A stretch of 64,000 bases of DNA, from contig OX421508.1 in the NCBI GenBank assembly GCA_949126835.1, forward strand, positions 18,984,598 to 19,048,597. The letters run 5' to 3'. Position 1 is the stretch's first letter. Each line of letters opens with the position of its first letter. Of this stretch, positions 46,511 to 57,800 are shown piece after piece. The stretch is from Anisus vortex. Taxonomy: Eukaryota > Mollusca > Gastropoda > Planorbidae. A program made the position numbers and the translations under genes. The notes under the pieces are model-generated. The model was not told the origin of the DNA. It did no database searches and saw nothing but the letters and a program-made list of their open reading frames with translations.

Positions 46511-46889
46511 TGTTAAGGTCCTTTTATATAGTTCATACTTGTCTTGAGGCGTTATCTATAATTTATTTGTTGCCGTTTGTATATTGATTATTGGTAGCGT
46601 TCAAATCAATGACATCTATACATTTACTTATAGAATACTTCTTTAATATAATAATAATATGTACACATACTTAAATTAATGTCTTTATTTATACTTTACT
46701 TCAACTATTACAATAACATCTATGCTTCTTGTATATTACTCTCTGAGACTCTCTCTATCTCACTTCTTGTCAATATCACTCCATGTAGGCCTATCTATAA
46801 CTCTCATCACATCCGTTCTACACCAAAATCGCATCCTTTTCACACCAAACACTTTCACTCGATATGTGTCATTAAATTAATACTTCACA
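46511..46889 (-). repeat. 5' LTR of the Gmr1-like element (379 bp)
   Basis: Matches the other LTR base for base except for one substitution (ATAATAATATG against ATAAAAATATG), a 10-bp insertion in a CT-rich tract near 46745, and 6-bp and 2-bp insertions near 46788-46798. The 6-bp one adds GGCCTA after a TA. It is the 5' LTR because the coding strand is minus. Confidence 0.93.
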
Positions 46890-46894
46890 GCAAC

Positions 46895-47311
46895 ATTAAA
46901 TATTCTTTATAGAAGGAGCATCTATAATATATAAGATAAGAGAGAGATAGAGATATTTCATTTGATTTGAGCTTTTGTTGCTTTTGTGCACTGGCGTTTG
47001 TTATATTTTTTTTTCATTAACATTGTAGGCCTAATGATTAAAAATTTAAATATTAATAAAATGGATAGTCTAACTAGGGACTCTTATCCTGCACAGACGC
47101 TTCTTCTAAAGAGAATAAATAATAAGGCCTACATTATTTTACATATATATATATAAGCTAGACGTAGGCACAGGTATAAGTTAACCACGGAGTGGCATAG
47201 GGAACACACGTACGCCTCCCTAACCGGTGGCCACCATTCCCTTTCATCTTTTCTAGTAAAATAGATCTAATTCTAATATTGACTGATTGGTAAAAAAATA
47301 AATAAATTAGT
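46895..47311 (+). other. Spacer right of the LTR element
   Basis: AT-rich, one TAGGCCTA (47026), a (TA)n stretch near 47143. No gene. Confidence 0.4.
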
Positions 47312-47319
47312 TTTCACTT

Positions 47320-48150
47320 AGGGTTACCATAAGTGCTCAGATGAAAAAGAGGACACATGAAATCACTGTTATGCGTTTTTATACAAAAATGGCTCCCGAT
47401 CCGGACACCCCGATGGTTACCTTAGTAGGTAGGCTAACCTTCAGAGCCTTGACAAGCTTATATAGCGCCCCAGGGCACACGTTTCAGCGCCGCCCCCTTG
47501 CATACTGTAACTGCTTGTTTAGTGCTATATTTGCTATTTTTAGACTACATTTGCCGCCCCCCTCCCTGGAAGTGTTGCCCCCGGGCATATGCACCCCTCT
47601 CCCCCCCCCCATGTGAGGGCACTGGTAGGCCTAACCTTACCATTGAGCTAAATATAGCTAGAGTGCGCCTTAAGTTCACGGACCAGAATAATAATATTAT
47701 AATACTATTTTGTAATCTTGGTTCCGTCAACAGTTCCGTGAATAATGAATTAAACATGCCTTTGTTATTGTTACTCTCCTAAGATCCCCTTTCTCTACAC
47801 ATTACACATCTCAAAATCCCCCGTTCTCTCCGTCCCATTCACGCACAACTCAGTTAAAATCTCTCATACACTACCTTTTACTCTTGTCTCTCTTTCCCCC
47901 CCCCCCCCTCTCATAAACACTCAAAATAGCTCACAGCAGCGTTCCAGCAATATTTAGCTCAATGGTAAGGTTACTAAGGCTGTATAATATATAACTAACA
48001 GAGAAAAGTAAATAACAATGTATCGATCGATCGAAAACGGACGGGCAAAAACCTGGACAAAAGCCATAATTCTGGAAAGCCGCCCGGACGCCCGGACAGG
48101 GCCCTAAAAAGAGGACATGTCCGGGGAAACCCGGACGTATGGCAACCCTA
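47320..48150. mobile_element. DNA element with AGGGTTRCCATA inverted ends (831 bp)
   Basis: Left AGGGTTACCATAAG, right the inverse of AGGGTTGCCATACGTCCGGG. TTTCACTT is present on both sides (47312-47319 and 48151-48158), giving an 8-bp (or imperfect 9-bp) duplication. It has subterminal CCGGACA motifs and no transposase. Superfamily left open. Confidence 0.75.
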
Positions 48151-48158
48151 TTTCACTT

Positions 48159-50337
48159 AAATTTAGATACTTATGCTAGATATATTATGTAGACTTAATA
48201 AACAAATGATTAGATCTAGTAAGGCCTAATGAATGGCAATTTTACGTATTAACTTAAATTATTTGACTTTTCATAGTTTTAACAAGCCGTCTGCTTCGTC
48301 GATGTGTTCGTTTTGCAGCCTTTTCTTATCCCCCCATTCTGCCCCCTATTTTACAGTTGCTCCACCCCCACATTGTCCCACTTTGACGAGGCCTTGTTGT
48401 CAAGGTTAGAATTGACATTTTCTAGACTCATTTTTTTTTAAATATGTTATTCTTAGTTGAAACGCTGATCTAATATAATTCAACAAAATGCATAGGCTAA
48501 CATGACCTAGCCTACCAGTAAATTGACACACATAGGGTCCGTGACATAGGCCACTAATTACTAATACTGGACTAAAAACACAAATCTGTGTAGAAAAACA
48601 CACTTATGGCAGCCCTGTACATTTATTATTTTACTTCTTAAACTTCTTAAGAAGAAGATTTCCTATTAGAACGACACTATCGAAAACAAAATAATGCTGA
48701 GTTGACTCACGGAGATACTTTGATTTAAACGTAAATACTAATTGTTTAACTGTTATAATTATTGTATATATCTCTCCTACTGTATGATAAGATATATGTC
48801 TAAAATATGATAAAAAAACATTAAATTATACTATAGTTTACTCAATATTGCTTTATAATTTTATTTAGCTGGTGACAAAGTCAAAGTAAAAGTAAAATAA
48901 ATCATGCACTCATGCAGTAACAGTAACAGTAGTCAGTAGGCTAATAAAAACAAAATGACAAATGTATATAAAAGTTAAAATTGTATATATAGGCATAATA
49001 TAGGCCTAATTAATAGTAACAGTGGTATCAGTAAACGTTAGTATACTGTATACTGTAATAATGTAATACTGGTCACTCAAGTATATATAAGTTATAACAG
49101 TTATAACAATATAACTTAAAATAGGAATAGGCCTATACATAGTAACATAGTCTCTAGTAGGCTAACTAGTACCTAGGCGTCCCTATCAGTTCACTATCAC
49201 AAGTCAAGCCCAAGAGTAGAGAAAGTCGATGGAATGGAAGGCCATTAGTTCATTAGTATAGATAAAGTATAGGCCTAATGGCCTAATATAAGTATTAGAC
49301 ATTTATAATTTAGAGGCCACTGTGAATAAGCCTGCTTAGTTTTTAGAGTTTAGAGTTTAGACCTTAGACTAGGTAGTATCCTTAGACTTCAAGACTGAGT
49401 CTAGACTAATAGGCTATTAGACTATTACAGATATTTATATATAAGTCAAGATATTGTTCCGGCGGGCAAGTCACGTAACCACCGGACAACAAGGGTTAGA
49501 CTCCCCTAGAGATATATTTTTCCGGCAGACCTAAATCTATCGTGTACGTGTTTCATTAGCTTAATAAAATGGTTAGGGTATCAATTATATCATGTATCCG
49601 ACTGCCATGTGGCATGCGGGCGCAACTGGGTTTGATTCCCCACTTATAACTTTTTTCTTTTTCTACATTAAAAAAAATGTCCATTAATATTACTTTAAAA
49701 AAAAAAAGGTTTTAAAGAATTTTCTTTCCTAGAATGTTTTTAGTTAGTAAAATCTAATAGCCAATAATTATATTTTAGATGCATTTGGGAGACAGGTGTT
49801 CGATTCTCAGCAAGGGATATTTCTAACTTTTTGTTAAATAAAAAGACATTTTTTAATCAGATAACAAAATTTATTTTAAATTACTTTCCTAAAATGTTTT
49901 CAGTAAATAATAATTATATTTAATGTAATTTTTTTCCCGGTCAACGCTGAGGAATTTAGCTTGTAAATGATAGACCTAGATCTGCCGTTAAAATATCTCT
50001 ACCATACGTCGTGCGGCGGTCTTGTGACATGTCCTTCTGAACAATATCTCCCAGCCTTTTTGTCCTGACGCCTAGACACTGTAAAATAATTTAGGCATTA
50101 TATGGGCTAATTGATATAATCATCAGTTATCAGTATAAACCTAGTAAAAGGAACCAGCTCACTGAGTGATAGATTTTAAAGAATTAATTAGGACTTAAAA
50201 ATGGTCAGCACTACGTTTTATACTTGATCAGTTTATTTACTACTAAATAGTAAAGAAATATTAGGTAAAAGGAATTTTTTTATTTTTAGACTTCCGTCTA
50301 ATTTTTTGTTACATATCACATTTCAACATAAATTATT
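48159..50337 (+). other. AT-rich spacer rich in TAGGCCTA-like octamers
   Basis: No frame of note. Several TAGGCCTA (49001, 49128, 49270) and many one-base variants (TAGGCATA, TAGGCTAA). tRNA-Gly-like relic at 49583. Confidence 0.4.
49583..49645 (+). other. tRNA-Gly-like fragment with 8-base tandem slip
   Basis: Same repeat type as 17296, with GCCATGTGGCATGCGGG in the anticodon region and GGGTTTGATTCCCC as a good T arm. A second T-arm-like stretch is at 49795-49818. Confidence 0.4.
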
Positions 50338-50345
50338 GTCTAAAC

Positions 50346-51470
50346 CATAGGTTCGCAACGGGGGCGATATCGCCCCCCCCCCCCCCGGGGCGCGGTGAGA
50401 AGCTTTTGGGGGGCGCTGACATTCCCGGGGGCGATTGAAAGGCGGTGAAGGGCAAGTGTGCGGTACTAATGTACCTGATATATTTTAACTGATATATTTT
50501 AACAGCTCAGCTATTTGAATCGACTATTTTTTGGAGAATGAAATGTGATGTAGACGCAAGTGATGCTAAATATCTGATATCCCCCAACAATATGCCTACA
50601 TATTATTATATTAATAAGAAATAGGAATCACAGTGACTTTTCGATGAACTAGGGGTCTGTATTTGGCAAATATGGTGTGTGGCCGACTGGTCCTGTGGTT
50701 GGTTCACCAGACTGTCAACCCTGCTGACCGATCACTATCGCCCTAACATCTGCTAATATTAATGATATTTTTATCTCAGCTTAACCGAAATGTCCTTAAT
50801 GTATTTTAAGCCATCTTCGTTGCAACAGAAGTATTATTAAGCGGTATAGATAAGTAGTAATCATACACACTGGGTAGATATTGTAATGTTTAAAAATATA
50901 CATATAAATTCTTTAGTCATATTATAGTTATATACTTTTCATATACTTTTTACAGTTTGATCATTTCAAAGTTATAAATTGTAAGCCATTTATTTTGTAT
51001 AAAAGAAAAAAAAACAGAAATATTAGCTCAAATAAAACGGGCTAATTATCTCCCTTTAACCAAAAAAAATGTTTCCACATTTGATTTGATAGTGATGCCG
51101 AACAAGTTCTGTTTTGTAATCTAACATATAACAAATATTACTGATAATTATTAGACCTAAGACTTTGCAACCAAAATTGAAACAAAAATAGACAAATTGC
51201 TAGCAGCACACCAGGCATTGATTTATTTAAACCTTTTGTTAAGGCAGTTTTGTTATCTATTAATTCTTGCAATATGTTTCCTTTTCAGTTTTTTTTAAAG
51301 ATAATTAATCACACAAAAAGTCTAGTCCGCCTAAAAAAATTACGGAAACTATAGTCCAGATGGGCAGAAGAGGGGGGAGTGGGAGCTAAAAAAAATTCGG
51401 AGATGGGGGGCGGTGAGCGGGAAAAAATTGTAAAAGGGGGCGGTGAGCCAAAAAAGATTGAGAACCTATG
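50346..51470 (-). mobile_element. hAT family B copy 2 (1125 bp)
   Basis: Opposite orientation to copy 1, perfect 8-bp duplication GTCTAAAC (50338-50345 and 51471-51478). It starts with a G/C-rich stem (GGGGGCGATATCGCCCCC) and has the tRNA-like stretch near 50685-50745. It lies 340 bases upstream of the XPG start codon. Confidence 0.9.
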
Positions 51471-51810
51471 GTCTAAACTAACAAATTAACTAGCTTTTGT
51501 TTATATTTATCTTATACTAAATTTATTTCCCTACAAAATGGTATAGTTCGTTTTAAAATCTATCAATGGACAAGAGAACAACACGCACATATGTACACAC
51601 ACCCACATGCAAAAAAATAGGTCAGAAATTTAATTCGGCCACATCTTGATTTTTTTTCTGTTTTTTATTGGGTAGTTAATCAGCTAGGTCTTTATATTAA
51701 GGAAAGGTTAAGCAGTTCATGCAACATTGCTTAATCAATTAGACTAGGCGTAAAACATGGATATACATATAATTAATTCAACTTTTGACCTTGCCTTTTC
51801 AGTTGTAAAC

Positions 51811-54800
51811 ATGGGAGTTCATGGACTTTGGCAGCTACTCCATCCAGCTGGACAAGCAGTTTCACTGGAATCTCTGGAAGGAAAAGTACTTGCAGTTGGT
51901 ATCCTTTTGAAACTAGGCCTACAAATATTTGGACCCAGGTCTAACCACATATTATTTGCAAGGGCTAAACAGAATAGATGATTTTCACTGAGTACCGAAT
52001 CCAAGTATTTGGGCGTACTATTTGCAAAATCTGTGTAGTAGGAGTTTCGCTATCATTATTATATTCAAAGCATTATCTCTTGTTAATTATCTCTTCCTCT
52101 CTCCCCCCCCCCCCCCACTATTCATGTGTCCTGTAGCAAATCTGATTAATTCTGGATGATGTAAGTGTTTGACATTTAATAACATATAAAAAAAAATTTT
52201 CTTTCTAATTTGTAACTAGTTGTGTACTTATTATTTGCAGAGGCAAATACTTAATAAAAAACTGTATATTTGGCAGATTTACCAAATATCATATCTGTTT
52301 AAATTAGAATTATTGAGTCTTTATAAACATGTATATAAATACATTTTGGAAAAAATGTAAATTTTAAAGGATATATAATATAAATGTGTTTTTTCCGCTT
52401 CATAATATAAATATGAACTAAATCAGACTTTAATTTTTTCAATTTTTTACGCTTAACTCAGGGACTTCTCAAGAAATTATTTTATTTCTGGTTCTTCATT
52501 TAGAGGACAGTAATATCATTTTTTGACTAAAACTGGTTATTGTTTTGTAGAAATGCTATTGTCGGTTTGTAGAAATGCAATTGTCGTTTTTTGTCCTTCA
52601 CAGCAAAATTAATGATTGAAAGAAACTCTCCCATCTTTCATGATGTCACATGCTGGGAAAAAATTAAATTACATTGTTTTATAAAAAGCCATACATGAAC
52701 TTAAACCATTTTAAAAATTTTAAAAAAAGTAGGCCCTATATGTCTTAGTGTTTTCAAGTTGTTTAATGGCTTCATTTATGCAAACCCAGCACAAATCTTT
52801 AACATTTTTACTTCAGAACCAATAAAATTGTGATGTACTACACAAGGTAAAATATTACCTTCCTACAGTTAATAATTGATTTCAAAATAGGTTTTCACTT
52901 TCTAAACCCATAATCAACTCATTTTTATGTTACTAATTTCAATAACTGATAAAAAAAAATATAGAAAGATCAGAATATATTTGCCTTGACGATCTAAAGA
53001 TGTTAGTATTTGGCTGCATCAGACAATGAAAGGAATGCGAGATAAAGATGGGAATCCTTTGCCCAATGCCCATTTGCAGGTTTGTGTTTTAATTGAGTAA
53101 GGCAATTAGAAATTCTACCTTCTTACAATAAAATACAGAAGAGTTAACAAAATATATTTTATAAACTTTAATATTTAATACAAATACAAAGTACCAATAT
53201 ATGCTTGGCAGTTATATTATAAAAAAAATAATTAATAACACATTAGGACTGTTAAAGTCTAGCTATTTAGTAGATACCGGTATATATATATTACTTTCTA
53301 TCTGTGTTTTAAGCTGATGTTTTATCCTATGGCTTAAAATGTTCACTTCTTGATTGTGATCACATTGATGTAGCTTACCTATTCCATTTACTTAAATAGA
53401 AAAATTATCATATCTTACTCAAGTGTTTAATATCAGTACTCAACTTGCATTCAGTTAATAATTTTAATCTCACTACACAGGGTTTGTTCTCAAGAGTGTC
53501 TAAACTGCTGTACTACTCTATAAAGCCAGTGTTTGTGTTTGATGGAGGTGTTCCTGTACTGAAGAAACAAACTATGGTAAGTTGACGAGTTCCATTTTAT
53601 TTTTATAATATTAACATTGCTACAATTATAAATATACTTTAAGATTTGTATTGTTTGTATCTCACATCATTCGGTATCTCAATACATAAGGTAATAATAA
53701 GCATAAGGTGATGATATGTATAAGGTAATAAAGGAGTTCTTCCTCCAATTCAACCTATTGCGGGTTAGAACTTTTCAAGGCTTAAGTGTAGGGATGTTAA
53801 TACCGTTTTTAGTAGTACCATTAATAAAAGGGCCTAAATTCCAGTTTTTAATTAACATCCCTACTTAAGTGACCTCCTGAGGTCCCCACGTAGCTTACTG
53901 TTCTTTTTAAAATATTTTTTGTGTGGGTCTATAGGGGGTAGCTATCCAAATTCAAATTCAATGGCTGACATAAAGTTGGCAAAGCAAAGGTGGCTGGGCA
54001 TTGGGCTGCACTTACAATCCCCTTGTGTGTGCTAAAGAAACTCCTTCTGCACTATCTCAATGGCTTAAAAACCTTTACTTTGTCAGGGTGGGGAGGTGTA
54101 TTATATTACTACAAGATAATAAGTGGGCTTGTTAAAAATCTCCACCTTTCAGATTTGAAGATTTCTTGATGTTTATGTAGCATATAGTCATTAATAAATC
54201 TCCAGGACAAGTTAGATCATAGGTTCTCAACGGGGGCGATATCGCCCCCCGGGGGGCGGTGAGAAGCTTTAGGGGAGCGATAACATTCCCGGGGGCGATT
54301 GGGGGGCGATGAAGGGCAAGTGTGCGATAGAAAGGTTCCTGATATATTTTAACACCTCAGCTATTTGAATCGATTAGTTTTCCGAGGATGAAATGTAATG
54401 TAAACGCAAATGATGCTAAATATCTGATATCCCCCAACAGTATGCCTACATATTATTATATTAATAAGAAATAGGAATCGCAATCGATGAGGTAGGGGTC
54501 AGTATTTGGCAAATATGGTGTGCGGCTGCCTGGTCCTGTGGTTGGTTCACCGGACTGCCAACCCTGCTGACCGATCACTGTTGCCCAGCTGCTAAAATTA
54601 ATGATATTTTGCCGAGATGTCCTTAATGTGTTTTAAACTGTTTTCAATAGATCTGGAATATTGTTAATTGTTATTGATAAGTAGTTATCATACAAATTGA
54701 GTAGTTATTGTAATGTTTGCAAATATACATATAAATTCTTTAGTCATAATATATTTATTAAATTTTCAAATACTTTTTACAATTTGATCATTTCAAAGTT

Positions 54801-57800
54801 ATAAATTGTAAACCTTTTTTTTATAAAAGAAAAAAAACAGAAAAATTAGCTCAACTAAAACGGGCTAATTATCTCCCTTTAACAAAAAAAATGTTTCCAC
54901 ATTTGATTCAATAGTGATGGGTAATATAACAAATATTACTGATTATTAGACCTAAGGCTTTTGCAACCAAAATTGAAACAAAAATAGACAAATCGCTAGT
55001 AACACACCAGGCAAACAATTCGCATTAATATTTATTTATTTAAACCTTTTGTTAAGGCAATTTTTTAATCTATTAATTCTTACAATATGTTTCCTTTTCA
55101 GTTTTTTTAAAGATTATTAATCACACAAAAGTCTTGTCCTCCTAAAACAAAATTGCGAAAACTATAGTCCAGATGGGCAGAAAGGTGGGGGTGCTAAAAA
55201 AAAGTTAAGGGGGCGGTTAGCGGAAAAAAAATGTAAAAGGGGGCGGTGAGCCGAAAAAGGTTGAGAACCTATGAGTTAGATTGTAAGATGTATATAAAAA
55301 AATAATGTACAGTTTGAAGGATACATGCCTTCTCCTGATAAAGGGAATGTCAGTTACAACATTAGGAAAACAACTTAGCCCCATTTAAATCATCATTAAA
55401 GATTTCTACTATAGCAATAAAGAATTCTTAAACAGGACATATTGATTAAAATGCTTCTTTTTTATGGATATTTTCCCCTTTTGTTAAAAATTCTTAAATA
55501 GATCTGTATGATGAAAGAACATGAATTATTTATTTCTATCTATTTATACACTGGAATATGTTGATATAAGGATTAATAATGTAAAATATTTTTAACAGGC
55601 TGCAAGAAAAGAAAGAAAAGCTGAAGCAGAGAGAGAAAGTAATAACATTGCCCAGAGGCTTCTTCAGAACTTGGCACAGAGCAATGCAGTGAAGCAGGCA
55701 TTGAGTGGCTCTGGAAAATATTCCAGGCCAGTTCCAGGGGTACAGAGGAGAAACCAGGAGAAAGATTTGTTTGAGCTGGTGCCACTACCGGAATCTGAGG
55801 AAATCGGGTATACATTTATATTTTCTTTTCATTTTTAAAATTTACTCAACATTTGCAGATCAGCTTGGCTGCTTTAAAAGTTTCCCTAGCAGACTTTGCT
55901 TGTCTATTGGGCTCATGGAGCGTATTTCACTAGGATTAAGAGTGACCTCTAGAGGTCCCAGTGTAGCGACTGTTCTTTTAAAAATCTTTATACTAAGGAA
56001 TTGTGTGGCCTGCAGAATTCCCCTGCTGATTTCCATCAGAGCTTGGTAGACTCAGGGCTGCGCTCCAAATCAGAACAAAAATTGTGTAATATCTTTTGAA
56101 ATAGTTAAACCATCATGTATTGAGTTTTTGTAGCAGTATGTTTCAAAGTATTTTTTCACCCATGAAATCAATGCTTTATAATGAATTATTCCATTTAAAA
56201 AATGTGTATGCTGCTCTTACGTTTATAGGATGGAAATCCTGACATAATAATTTTTTTAGACACGCATTTCATACTATGTCACATTCACATTTCTTATTTA
56301 CATTTATCAAGACTGACCCTGAATGCTGAAGAGTGGGAGAGAGACTTTGAACTGCAAGAAAAATGGATCAAGGTAAAGTTTATTTAAGTACTCCCCCCCC
56401 CCCCCCTGTCGGACCAGATGATCCATAGGTCCGATGAAGCAGCTTTCACCAGTTTCTGTGGCCACGGCATAATAGGTGATTGTGTGGCCAGCACTATGCT
56501 CAGCCGCCTCTACTTTACCCCAACTAAGGTCAGGTACCCATCAGAGCTGGGTAGACTCAGGGACACCTTCCAGACCTGGGAAAAAATCCTAGCCTGCACC
56601 AGGATTCGAACCCGGACCTTTGACTCGCCAGTCGAACGCGCTGCCGCTCGGATACCGTGCCCCATAAAGTTTCTTTAGTCCCTGTTATTGTTATGTTATG
56701 TTATGTTATGTTATTGTTATTGTTATGTTTAAAAGCCATTGGTACTCAGTACGCTCATTATATTCAATTTGGACTAAAATATTATTGCCTTCAATTTTGT
56801 TTCTTTTTTGCTCTTTGAACTTTAGGAAGGTTTGGCCACTCTCTCTGACACAAATCCAGATTCTGAAGACTTCAGGTCGTTGCCCATGGAGATTCAGCAT
56901 GAGATCCTACATGAGCTTAAGGAGAGGAACAAGTACCACAGTCTGAGTAGATTAACTCAGATGCCAGAGGTGGGTTGAACAAATGCCACAGTCTGAGTAG
57001 ATTAACTCAGATGCCAGAGGTGGGTTGAACAAATGCCACAGTCTGAGTAGATTAACTCAGATGCCAGAGGTTGGTTGAATAAGTACCACAGTCTGAGTAG
57101 ATTAACTCAGATGCCAGAGGTGGGTTGAACAAATGCCACAGTCTGAGTAGATTAACTCAGATAGATGCCAGAGGTGGGTTGAACAAATGCCACAGTCTGA
57201 GTAGATTAACTCAGATAGATGCCAGAGGTGGGTTGAACAAATGCCACAGTCTGAGTAGATTAACTCAGATGCCAGAGGTGGGTTGAACAAATGCCACAGT
57301 CTGAGTAGATTAACTCAGATGCCAGAGGTGGGTTGAATAAGTACCACAGTCTGAGTAGATTAACTCAGATGCCAGAGGTGGGTTGAACAAATGCCACAGT
57401 CTGAGTAGATTAACTCAGATGCCAGAGGTGGGTTGAATAAGTACCACAGTCTGAGTAGATTAACTCAGATGCCAGAGGTGGGTTGAACAAATGCCACAGT
57501 CTGAGTAGATTAACTCAGATGCCAGAGGTGGGTTGAACAAATGCCACAGTCTGAGTAGATTAACTCAGATGCCAGAGGTGGGTTGAACAAATGCCACAGT
57601 CTGAGTAGATTAACTCAGATGCCAGAGGTGGGTTGAACAAATGCCACAGTCTGAGTAGATTAACTCAGATGCCAGAGGTGGGTTGAACAAATGCCACAGT
57701 CTGAGTAGATTAACTCAGATGCCAGAGGTGGGTTGAACAAATGCCACAGTCTGAGTAGATTAACTCAGATGCCAGAGGTTGGTTGAATAAGTACCACAGT

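Larger units (their letters stand above)
39670..46889 (-). mobile_element. Ty3/gypsy LTR retrotransposon of Gmr1-like type (gag-PR-IN-RT-RH), nearly intact
   Basis: Seen: two direct LTRs (39670-40030 and 46511-46889), both starting TG and ending CA, flanked by the 5-bp target duplication GCAAC (39665-39669 and 46890-46894). On the minus strand the order is gag and protease, then integrase, then RT and RNase H. Known: normal Ty3/gypsy elements have RT before integrase. Integrase before RT within this superfamily marks the Gmr1-like group, whose capsid gave rise to the vertebrate SCAN domain. The LTRs differ by one substitution and small insertions only, so the insertion is recent. It sits in a LINE 3' fragment. 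The polyprotein is broken by one stop and one frameshift. Confidence 0.93.
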
